A DNA stretch of 64,000 nucleotides, from assembly GCA_024734555.1 (NCBI GenBank), contig JANPWX010000449.1, forward strand, positions 703,503-767,502. Reading direction: 5' to 3'. Positions within the stretch are counted from its first letter, which is position 1. Each line of letters begins with the position of its first letter. Shown piece after piece: positions 46,587 to 57,314 of this stretch. The position numbers and the translations under genes were made by a program. The notes below the pieces were generated by a model. That model was not told where the DNA came from. It searched no databases and was given only the letters and a program-made list of their open reading frames with translations. This DNA comes from Trochalopteron elliotii. Lineage: Eukaryota > Chordata > Aves > Passeriformes > Leiothrichidae.

Positions 46587-46905
46587 ACTTAGATAGAAGC
46601 ATTAAGGTTGGAAGAAACCTCTAAGATCATTGAGTCCTACCATTGACACAACACTACCACATACATCACTAAACTGTGTCCCCAAGTGCCACATCCGTAT
46701 GTTCCTTGAACTCTTGCAAGGTGGTGATTCACCAATTCCCTAAGCAGTCTGCTCCAATGCCTGACCATCCTTCCAGTAAACAGATTTTTCCTAATCTCCA
46801 AACTAAACCTCCCCTGGTGTAACCTGGGGCCATTTCCTCTTGTTCTGTCACTTGCTGCCTGGGAGAAGAGACTGACCCACACCTGGCTACAGTCTCTTTT
46901 CACAT
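46587..46905 (-). mobile_element. CR1 LINE fragment, minus orientation
   Basis: Reverse-complement CR1 beginning at its 3' end (AGCATTAAGGTTGGAAGAAA, CTCTAAGATCATTGAGTCCT). It continues through TTCACCAATTCCCTAAGCAG, TTTTTCCTAATCTCCAAACT and CTTGTTCTGTCACTTGCTGC. Confidence 0.92.
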
Positions 46906-47668
46906 GTGATCAAGGAAAAGTGAACAGGCTCTCTGGCTCCAGTGATAAAGAATAATTTTGTCCATCCCCAGATCCTGTAATGCTTCAGATCATGCCCCCA
47001 TTCCCAACTCATGCAGGGTTGCCTACCATTATCTTGGCCATGGTCCTTTGCCAGGTCCAAGGGACATCCCACAACAGTCACCTATGGGCTGCAGGGAGAT
47101 TGTCCCACAGCCACTCAGTGTGGGCACATTCCTGTGACACGGTCCCTGGTCTGCCACCACCCTTTGGTCTCCAGTCTGGGTGCAGGGGATAGATGGTAGC
47201 AGAGTGGTGGGCCAGAAGGATGGTCAAGGAAGTCTTGGGGAATCACCAACACACAAATGTTTTTGTCTCTGAATTTCCTGTGGGAAACCAGCTGGAGAGG
47301 TGACGATGGGGTGTTGGGGAACAGGGCTGTCCTCTGCCTGTGCTGGGTACCACCATCTGAGCACTCACACCACACACTGGGTGTGAGCAGGGACCAAAAT
47401 CAGGGCAGGGCTCATTTGAGGGTGGCACTGTCCTGCCCTGCTGATCACCCATGCTGTGGGACTTCTAGGGACTATAGCAAGAATTCCACAGCAGCCCTTG
47501 GCTTTTAGGAATACTGCAAGATCTTTATATTTTTCATGATGGTGCTGGTGACATGGTCACCCTCCCAGTCCCGAGCTGCTCTGGTGACTGAAGGCGACAG
47601 CCACATCACCTGTACCAAGGGACCTGGACCTAAGATGACAGATATTTTCTGTGTTTTGGAACTCCCAA
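46906..47668. other. Intergenic DNA before the AATAAA minisatellite
   Basis: No gene, RNA or repeat signature was recognised. Confidence 0.5.
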
Positions 47669-47721
47669 AAAGCGAATAAAGAGCAAATAAATAAAGAGCA
47701 AATAAAGAGCAAATAAATAAG
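47669..47721 (+). repeat. A/T-rich minisatellite of AATAAA-GAGCA units
   Basis: About three tandem GAGCAAATAAATAAA-type units of 11-15 bases, containing AATAAA at 47,675, 47,686, 47,690, 47,701 and 47,712. Read on the minus strand it is T-rich (TTTATTTGCTC), like a downstream polyadenylation element. Confidence 0.85.
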
Positions 47722-47760
47722 CACTTTATATATGTGCAGATATTTAAATACGTGCATGCA

Positions 47761-47771
47761 TTTATTTTATT
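47761..47771 (-). terminator. SESN3: Candidate distal SESN3 poly(A) signals
   Basis: Two overlapping AATAAA hexamers on the minus strand (47,761-47,766 and 47,766-47,771), followed 40-100 bases downstream by the T-rich face of the minisatellite. A further AATAAA at 48,282-48,287 (minus) is an alternative. Confidence 0.4.
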
Positions 47772-50700
47772 GTCATCTGTGGATCCTGCAGCTGGAGGTA
47801 AAATTACACCTGAAACATGCCAGGTCTGCAGCTTGTGTTAACTAGTTTAGCTTTTCTGAGGGGAAATGATCATCTTCCCCAGGACAAACTTCCCTGGTGA
47901 TCCCTCGGCATTAAGTCACCCTTCTCCAGGGATGGATGGGGCAGAGGGCAGGACTTGGGAACTTGGGGGCAATGTGACTGCTAGGTAAGACTGGCACTGC
48001 TCTGAGCCAGCACCAGCACCCTCAGCACACATTTCCTCTTGCCTTCACGTGCCCTTCCTGTTTTTATGGCTCTCACCCACTTCTGCTCTGGGGTTTGCCC
48101 AATTCTCCCTGGAAGATGGATTAAATAAGCTCTGTATTGAATGATACATAAATTAAAATCCACTATAAAGGCACAGAGAGGAAGGACACTTTGAGGACTG
48201 GACACAGGATGTTCTGCTCTAGAGATGTGTTCCCCAGTAGGCGGCAAATGATGGCTCAAACAGAAGTCAGGTTTTATCCATTTTATTTAACCAATGAAAT
48301 TCCTACTGATAACAATGAAAGTAATTTCAGCAAGTATAAATGCGATACAGTTTTAAACAAACCCCATTGTTCCGTACCTATAAATAGATTTTTCAAAACC
48401 TCATAAAAAGTGCAGATTTATGAATTGCTGTTAAAATGTTAATACATGATTCCTTTGTTTAAAAATGCGTTTTTGTCTCTTAACTCACAAAAAAAGAAAG
48501 TTCCTTCTGCATCTGTTCAGATAAATTCAAGTCGGGTAACTTAAAAACTAACAAAAGTCACACACAAAAAATTCCATCCCACTAGGTCAGTCTGTCCTTT
48601 CAAATAGAAAAAACAAAAAACAACAAACCCAACCAGCAACAATAGGAAAGAAATTATAAAAGCTGCTGTGGGAACCCACAGTGAGCTCCTAGCAGCTGCC
48701 TCACCTTGCAGGCAAACCTCCCGTGAAAGCACGGAGCCTGTGGCCTGCCTCTGGACCTCAGGACAGGTGGTGACCTGGGAGGCAGGACAGAAGAAGTGCC
48801 ACCTGCCCACAGGATGCTGTAGGGACTGTGGGATGCACAGAGCTACCACACTTCCTGGCAGTGGAAGGGAGCTGCAGAGCTTTGTCTTTAACCCTCCGTC
48901 CCAAAACACCCACAGGGCCGTAGCACAAGCAGGCCAGAAGCTGACAGCTGCTGGGCTGGGCTGGGTACAATTTACCCCCTGTGCAGAGGGTCAGAGGTGG
49001 GAGATGCAATGAAATGCCCCTCTCTGGGCATGGCACTGCCCTGCTGCTGCCCTAGCCAAGGGGGCTCAGACTCATGGCTGCCAACAGGGAGCCAATGCTG
49101 CCCTTACCCTGATGTGCCAGTCTCTGCAGTCAGCAAATCAAGGGCTAACTTTTGCACTGGAGAGAGACTTGGAAGCTTTTTGGCTGCAGAAGTGCCGTGA
49201 CCGTGTTTGTGGTCCAGCAGCTGGTCTGTCCATCCCTCTCATGCCAGCGAGCTCCCTGTGCCCCATGCATTGGTGAGCAGAGTGTGGGAGGCCGCCAGCA
49301 GCAGGCTTAGGGCACAGGGGGCTGAAACAGGTGCCAGGCCCCAGCCTTGGCCATGTTTGGGTCTACGTGTGGTCACACGCAGGGTGGCCATGCTCTGTGC
49401 AGAGAGGGGTCACTCACAGCTCACCCACAGTCAAGAGAGGTCGGCTGGTGCTTCTCCCTGTATCTACAGTGGTATTTTATCTACAGCAGGGTCTGTTTAG
49501 CAAGAGCAGTTTAAAGTGGCTATGTTTATCAAGTTTGCTACTTTATGAATTAAAGAAAAAAACCAAAACAAAACAACAAAACAAGAAACCAAACCCCAAC
49601 AACTATAAATACAAAGACTCTCACACACCAGACACTTGCAGCCTGCGTGACTCATAAACCGCATCAATATTCTGTTAAAAAGCTTATTCTACTTAGAACT
49701 ATACATAGTACAAGAGACCTAAAAGTGGCAGTCGTGTATGGGCACGCTACCTGCCCCAAGGTGGCCCACAGTCAGGTGCTTCCTAAAAAATCAAGGAGTT
49801 ACAGTAACATGGCACAGGACTGCAAAGCCGATCACAGCTTCTGCTTACACTGCATACGAAGTACCAAGGGGAACACAAAAAAGAATTGGTGTTAATACTG
49901 ATGGATTAAAGAGTAACTATAAAGATCAAAACGGACATTCACAGCATGCTACATATATTGCTCACAAACTTTTCTTTTTTTTTTTAAAAAAAAACGCTAA
50001 TACAAAACAAGGAGTTGGCAGTCTGATTTTCAGTTATGTCAGATAGAAAGATAAAGCATATACATTCATCGTGTGGCTTTCCAGCAAAAGGAAAAAAGGG
50101 TAAACCCAAGAGATTTCAAGTTTACAAAATTCCTATTTTTTTAAGCTACAGCTCATATCCAGTTCTGGTCACAGTCGTGAAAAGACCTCTGACTGCACTG
50201 CCTCACAGAGTCCAAGGGCTGTAGCCTAAATATTATTATTTTCCCCCTAAAAGTGACCACATCACCCACCACCATGAGCAGGCTGCTCCTGCAGCCACCT
50301 GGGCATGTGGCAGCTGGGCTGGAGGGAAGAGGTTTGGGTCTGGTGGCATGACATGAGCATGAAGTGAGGAATGAGACACAGTTTTGGACTGTTGGTGTTT
50401 GGAGCTGCTGCTGTTGCTGCCCCCCAGACTCCTCAGCTGGAGACGCAATGCTTAGTGATTGATCCATTTTGCCTCAAAACTCCTTTCAAAGGGCTGATGG
50501 GGATGAAAAAATGTAATTGAACAGCAGCAAGTTTTTCTTGGGCAGAACGATTCCCTTCCCCTGCTCCATCTCTGGAAGAAGGAAAGGGTCCCAGCTCTCT
50601 TCCCAAAGAAGCCCTCTGGACACCCTGGAAGGAAGCATCCTCCACCACCTCCCCTATGCACAGGCACACAAAAGAACCTCTCAGACAAAGCTGAATTTTC

Positions 50701-52694
50701 TTCAGCTGACCAGTACCTCAACTCCTCCTGCGCTGGCCATGTCCCCTCGGGAGCACTGGTGGTTTGTGCCTCCTGATGCCCACAGCATGGCCTGCTCCCC
50801 ACAACTGTAACAGTTGGCATCTCCAGTACCTCTAACTACTGTCAGGAACAAGGTTTCTATTTTCTACAAGCCCTGATGATACTCAGTACCCTAGGAACAT
50901 CCAACTCCATCTCCAGCAGCTACTCCACACTGTGCATTTGCATTTTTTCCCACAGATAAATGAAAAACCCAAATGCACATGTTCCAGAGGCTGGATGCAG
51001 TCCGCCTGGCTGCAAGGCACCGGAAGGGCTGCCAATCTGATGGCCTTGTAAGCCTGCCTGGCAGAAGGGGACCTCAAATTCCCTGTTGGATGTCCCTCTG
51101 AGAAACCTGCACAGCTGAATAGCTCAAGCATGGGGCGTTTCACCAAAAAAGGCATTTCCTTAGTGGATCCACTGGATTTTTACTGTAACTCCATGGATAG
51201 GCTTTGACACACTAGTAAGCAAATACTGAGTTTCATCCTTTTGAACCACATTTAGCATTTTCCTGTCCAGAAATAATCTACTACGGCAATTAAGTGTTTT
51301 TAAATGTGAGAAAGAGCCTCTGCACTTAACAACAAGCAGTGACAGAGGAACCTTGTTTTCAAGGTTAAGGCTGAGAGGTTGTCCCTGCAGCTGGGAGACT
51401 GCTCGGGGTTGGGAATCGGGAAGACAGGAAGCACTCGATGCAGGAAAGGGGTGGTGGCAGGTTGGAAAATGACAATTTTTCCCCTGATGAGCAGCAAAGG
51501 ATTAAATTTCTGCAAGAGAGACCTGATGCATATTGGGGGAGCAGCAGCATGGCCACCTGCCAGGAAATGTGCTCTAAGGAATAAATTAACACTGATCAAG
51601 ATGCTCCTGAAGTTTCCTCATACTACTGTGCTCTCTCCATTTCTCACACCTGTAATCTATGCAGTAGGTATGAACTATTATATTAATTTTCATTTGGAGA
51701 TAAAATGTTTCACTTACAATTCCAAAATATAGGAAAGCTGGTGGATTCATCTCTTCAGACAAACACAGTGCTGGGGACATGAGAAACAGTAAATCTGAAG
51801 TTCAGGTAATGAAAATTGACATTTTGTCCAGCTCTTGGAATGATTGCTAACAGCAAGTAATTCTTACAGCTTAACAATCAGATCTGCTCTGGGAAAGTTA
51901 ATTTACAATGAATCCACTCCCCTCTTTCTTTGCTTTGTGCAACATCACCCCTTATTTATGGGAGAAGGATCCAAACATCTACAGAAGGTAACTGAAAGAA
52001 CATCACTTGAGATCAAGAAGATTTGGAGTATTTCTTCTGATCCAAAAAAATTTAATTCAGGCACATACTATCCACTTACTACCACCAATGAATGTTTTCT
52101 GCAAGTAGAGGTTAAATAACCCAGCTCTTCTGAAAAGGAGTCCAAATTCTGGATCATGAGCCTGAAATGTATGCCTATGTTCATGGAAAACACACATGCA
52201 TGAGAAACATTGAGAACCTGTTCTGCAGGAGCAGTGGCTTACAGTTTAACTGCTTTAGGAGAGATTTCTCTAAGTCTACATTAAGTCCCCAAAACAACTC
52301 ATTTCATTAACAATCACTGCAAATCACATGGATCTGGTACATATTATTCCTTTAGTCTCTATGGAAATTAATTTTACTCTATTTTATTTAGGTGAGTCAG
52401 TTTCTTTAAAAACCTGACTCAAACATTCAAGTGGGTATCTTCTAGGATTTTGCCAAGTGCCTGGGTGCTTAAATCCCCATTGAAATTTAGGCAGCTAGCT
52501 GCTTTTTCCAAATTCCATGAAAATAACAGTATCACTACAAACAAAAATACACTTGAAGAATCTGGTGCTTTTACTTTCTGCACTCAAGTAATAGAGTAAT
52601 AAAATGTCTTCCTTTTTGTTCCCTTCTGATATGTTCTAAATTTATGCTTACATTTGTAATTGTTTACAAGCACAGATTTTCCTATCCTTAAAAC

Positions 52695-52710
52695 TTTTTT
52701 TTTTTTTTTT
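52695..52710 (+). repeat. Poly(T) tract
   Basis: A 16-base T run, which reads as poly(A) in the sense of SESN3 transcription. Confidence 0.85.
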
Positions 52711-52777
52711 AATACATAGGAAGAGCTGATAGTGGCAATTCTTTAACTCTTACAGCTGAAGTACATCCTTTTCGGGC

Positions 52778-53324
52778 ATGGGAGGGGATTGTCCCACTCT
52801 GCTCTGCACTGGGGCAGCCTCACCTCAAGTCCTGTGTGCTGCTTTGGACACCACAATATAAGAAAGATTTGAAACTATTAGAGAGTGTCCAAAGCAGGGC
52901 CACAAGGATGGTGAAGGTCTTGAGGGGAAGCCATAGGAAGAGTGGCTGAGGTCACTTGGTGTGTTCAGCCTGGAGGGGACTGAGGGGAGACCCCACTGCA
53001 GTTACAGCTTCCTTGTGAGGAGAGAAGGGGCAGGCACTGATCTCTTCTCTGTGGTGACCAGTGACAGGACCCAAGGGAATGGCCTGAAGTTGTGTCAGGA
53101 GAGGTTCAGGTTGGATATCAGGAAAAGTTTCTTCCCCCAGAGGGTGGTTGGGCACTGGAACAGTATCCCCAGGGAAGCCTGACAGAGTTCAAGAAGCATT
53201 TGGACAATGCTCTCAAGCACCTGGTGTGATTCTTGGGCCTGTCCTGTGCAGGAACAGGAGTTGGACTTGATGATTCTTGTGGGCCTGTTCCAACTCAGCA
53301 AATTCTATGATTCTGTGATTTTCA
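52778..53324 (+). mobile_element. CR1 LINE fragment, about 550 bases
   Basis: Begins near GGGGATTGTCCCACTCTGCT and runs through GGGGCAGCCTCACCTCAAGT, CAGGGCCACAAGGATGGTGA, TGGTGACCAGTGACAGGACC and GGATATCAGGAAAAGTTTCT. It ends ATTCTATGATTCTGTGATT. One of the longest CR1 copies in the window, it is antisense within the presumed SESN3 3' UTR. Confidence 0.95.
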
Positions 53325-56300
53325 TTTTAATGAAGGCTTTAGGACAAAGGAAATATGTTTCAATTCAGCCTTGATGAAAATAAATCCATCTACAGCTCAT
53401 CAAAATTCTCATAGGACACCACAGAACTAGCTGTAGTAGCTATCTGCACAAACTGCACCCAAATTTAAAATTATTATTTAAGTTTTAACAATTATCTCTG
53501 TTCTTGTATGATACTCTTCATGATATTCTCATGAAGTTCAGCTGTGGGTAGACTGTTCTGGGAAATGCAAATGCTTTCTCCAGTTGACAACTTTTTCACT
53601 TCTCTTCATTACCAAAAGAAAAAAAATAGAGCAATCTCAGCAAGGACATACTCTACAGCAACACACATTTTAAGTGACTCTGCAATGACAAGAAGCTGTT
53701 CATGCTCAAAAGCTCTGTTCCCTACTCACAGTGTTCCCTGTACTAGCTGGTTAATTTGTACCTATCAAGCTTTCTATTCAGTAGACAGGAGACTGTACAC
53801 TTTGTTTCTATGTTGGTCACCGCTGGGATTTTGTAGACTAACATGAATGCTGGTAATTACCAATTCCAATAAAGGAATACAGAGGGAGAGGATCTACACT
53901 TCCAATGATTATGGTACTCTTAAGAAAAATATTCATGAAGAAACTGTGAAAATTCACATTCATGCATGCTTTAAAAATGCAAAAAATCCAAGAACACTTG
54001 CACATTAAAAGTTGGCACAGTGTGAACCTAAAGCGTGCATAAAGTGTATGGTAGCATTGTCTGACTTTAAACACCTATTCTCAACAAACATGTATTAAAA
54101 ATCCCAAATTTGTGTATAAAAACTAGGCTATAAATTGTTGCACTGTAAATGCAATACTTTGAAAAAAAAATGCCACGTGGAAAACATTTCCAGATGTTTC
54201 AAGTTTGCATTTAATATTAAAGAAAAAAAAAGAGAAATAGCAAGCTAGTTGTACAATGACATTTCCTATGATGGAATGTCTTGCAGGCCATACAGGACTT
54301 GATATGGCACTTAAAAAAAACCAAATGAAAACACTGGTTTACTAAAAGTTTTATGAAGCAACCCATTTATGGTTTCTGTATTTCAAATCTGCTCATGTAC
54401 TTTGCTCACGAAGGCATTTGAGCTGGCAAGTATATTTCATAAGGAAAGAAGTAAAGGCACTCATGTTTCCAAATGTAAAACTCAACCTACTCCAGACGTC
54501 TTTGCATTTCTGAGGGGAAACAAAGCCATCATATTAATTACCCAAATCTAGTTTCACCTCCTTTCCAGAGCTTAACTGTGCTTCTTGAGAACTACTTGAC
54601 TTTTCAATGCAAAGAAATTTAAAGTAGTACTGAACAGTTCCCATCACTTGAAAAAAACTAAAGTATTGCATGAAAACTTCTCTCAGCAGAAGCCATTAGG
54701 TCTGGCCACTACAATCACAAGGGGGCGGGGGAAAGGATCATAACAATTTAGAAAGCAAATCTAAGTTCACACATATGAACATCTCAGTATTTCTGAGAAA
54801 TCTCTGCAGTTAGCTACATGAGATAAATAAATCTGATGTTCTACCCAATGCTCTCTAGAAGACAGAACAATGCTGTCTCGGGTAGTTTTCTAAAAAGCTA
54901 ACATGACACTTAAAAAAAAATCACTGATTTCTTCCTCAAAAGGTTTTCACATGCAGAGTCTGCAGTCAGAAAGTGCAGAAAAGTGTACAATCAGTGGGCT
55001 TTCCAATCTGGAACAGACAGATAAAGCAGAAAAAACAACATGCAAAGTCAAAGCAAGGCTCAGGAAGAGGGAAGAAAAGAGAAAACTAACTTTAGTAGAG
55101 TACTGGTCCATGGTTTTGTAAATGAAAAGTGTCAAAATATGACTGGTAGTATTTTTTTCTAACTATTCTGCAATCACCAATGAAAAAGAAGTCCCGCATC
55201 AGCTTCTACAATCCAACAGAACATTAAAAATAAACCTGTCCAGTTAGTTTCAAGTGTATACCACAGAAATAAAGGTCACCCTCCTCAAAAGAAATATGAA
55301 AACTCCAAACCAACAGACAAAAGTTGAAGCAGTTAACTTGTGTTCTACTGGGTAAGTTTAAGCATCTCTTTAGGCACTTCACTGGTTCATTAAATGCAAT
55401 ACAAAATAAAGCTATAAATATCAACATTTTGTGCTCTCAAAAATTAGTCCAAAGCAACAGAAAACAGCACAAAAGTGTGACATTTTTGGCAGCTTATTTC
55501 TTCCCTTCCCCAATATTACTGGTTGTCCAAAAATGCTTTGTTTTGGGGATGCTTTGGCATCTCAGTATCAGGTTGTCTTAAGCCGTAAAAGCTAAAACAA
55601 AACTGCTAGGCCTTAGACAATAAAGAAATTTGGTTTTAAAATTTCTTTATGGCTATATAAGAAGGACACTTTAGCAGTGGCATGTCAGGGAAAAAAGCTT
55701 GCTTTCTTTTTAAATATTGCACTTTTCTTTTGTTCACTCACACTAATGCATAGAAACTTTTAAAACTTTCAATATTACAATTTCATGCAATGAAAAAGTT
55801 ATGGGAAATAATTTCTATACATCCAATATGAAATAGATATACTAGCCTTCCTTTACTTTCCTTAGTTAAAACATTGATAAAGAAGAGAGTGCAAAATACC
55901 CCACAACCCTATTTTTGGTCAGCCTGTGTATTACTTTTATAGGTGCCAACTAAAAAATTGCAACACATGATGAGCATGGATATTGTCAGGACAACTGAGG
56001 GTGACTGTCAGTAAAACAAGACTATGCATGATTGAAACACAGTAAGTGTGGCTGAAATGGCAAGTCGCGAGGCCTCTTCTCTTTGTGAAGGGGCAGGACA
56101 AAGCGGATGAATTTTGCACTTCAGTAGCATGCTGTAGGATTTATCAAGATTAATTTCACATTAAAGTGTGCTCGATGTTTGCATCCACATCTTGCATCAC
56201 CTCCAATTGCTGTAGTAAGACAGTGACTGGCAGCAATCTCCAGGACACACAGGAGAATCCAGTGGGCAATTCGATGCAGCGCAGCCCGTGCGTCTCTGTC

Positions 56301-56719
56301 GCGAGTCACGACGTGGTGGGACATTCTCAGGACAGGCAGAACTGATCTTCTGCTGGACTCCACTCATCTGAAAAATGATTGCTTGGAAAAAGAAGTCTCT
56401 AAGCACTTCACTCCAGTGCTTAAAGAACAAAGCGCTAGGATTGGATACAATAAAACCAGTTTCAGGATCCTGACCACAGTGCAGAAATCCAGCCGGAAAC
56501 AATGCAGAGTAGCGCTCCTCAGTGTTACTTTTGTTATCATTAGTAATGTTAAGCATCAAGAAAATAAAACACGTCATTGCACATTACAGCCGCCAAGAAG
56601 CACGGCTAAACTTTGACACTAGAGAATTGAATAACCTGATGCTACATCACAAACAGCTTCTGGTGTGTATCTATTTCAAAAGGTCTTTACATACTCAGTA
56701 AAAGTATGTAAAGAGTGCT

Positions 56720-56806
56720 TCAGGTTAAGTGACGGGTTATGGCACGAAGGGCATACAGAAGTTCGGCTTGCATCCGAGCTTCCATCAGAAGTAGATTGAC
56801 ATGAAC
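56720..56806 (-). CDS. SESN3: SESN3 last coding exon (with stop)
   Basis: 28 codons, [20 protein letters not shown] to TRHLT, then TGA at 56,720-56,722. The acceptor is TTTACAG and the exon starts in phase 0. Confidence 0.96.
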   Translation of the reverse strand, partial: VHVNLLLMEARMQAELLYALRAITRHLT

Positions 56807-57280
56807 CTGTAAAAAATTACATCAGCCATTTAGCTCACCTTTGAATGCAACATGGTTTATTCATTCAGCCTGAAATTTCTAACCTTTAGTAAAGTATCGC
56901 TGCAAGAAAACCTTGTCTCTTCTCCCTGTACCCCATTGCAGGACTACAGTTCCTCTAGAGACAGCTTTTAATAATGCCAATATAGACAACATCCCAGGAC
57001 TACAAGGAACTAGCCTCAACTGCTGCTTTAAGCAATCTTCCATCTGAGAAGACACCTTTAAGCCTTTTTTTGTGTTCTAATAGCATTAGTTCTTTCTAAA
57101 TTTTATTTGGTTTTCTTTACTACTACCTGTGAGCATTATATAGGAGCACAGAATAAAGAACAGTTTCCATGCCAGATAGGCTAGCAGGCACACATGCACT
57201 GAACCCTTCTCAGGAAGCATTTAATGTGATATCTGAAGGCATGTTGACATTTTTATTGCTGAAAAACACCATAAAGTGTA

Positions 57281-57314
<34 letters not shown>

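Larger units (their letters stand above)
47772..56719 (-). other. SESN3: Probable long SESN3 3' UTR
   Basis: The stretch after the SESN3 stop is mostly AT-rich, lacks other genes, and is interrupted by one antisense CR1 (52,778-53,324) and a poly(T) run. Sestrin 3 mRNAs in other vertebrates have long 3' UTRs, so much of this interval is likely transcribed. The extent is inferred. AATAAA on the minus strand also occurs at 52,383-52,388 and 48,282-48,287, so alternative ends are likely. The GC-richer part near 50.2-51.2 kb holds overlapping open frames (up to 122 codons) with no recognised family. Confidence 0.4.

Noticed and set aside
46637..46903. 88-codon minus-strand frame
   Set aside because: Wholly inside the CR1 copy at 46,587-46,905; it is a translation of repeat sequence.
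50152..50820. Overlapping minus-strand frames of 104 and 122 codons near 50.2-50.8 kb
   Set aside because: No splice sites joining them into a gene, no recognised domain; probably within the SESN3 3' UTR.
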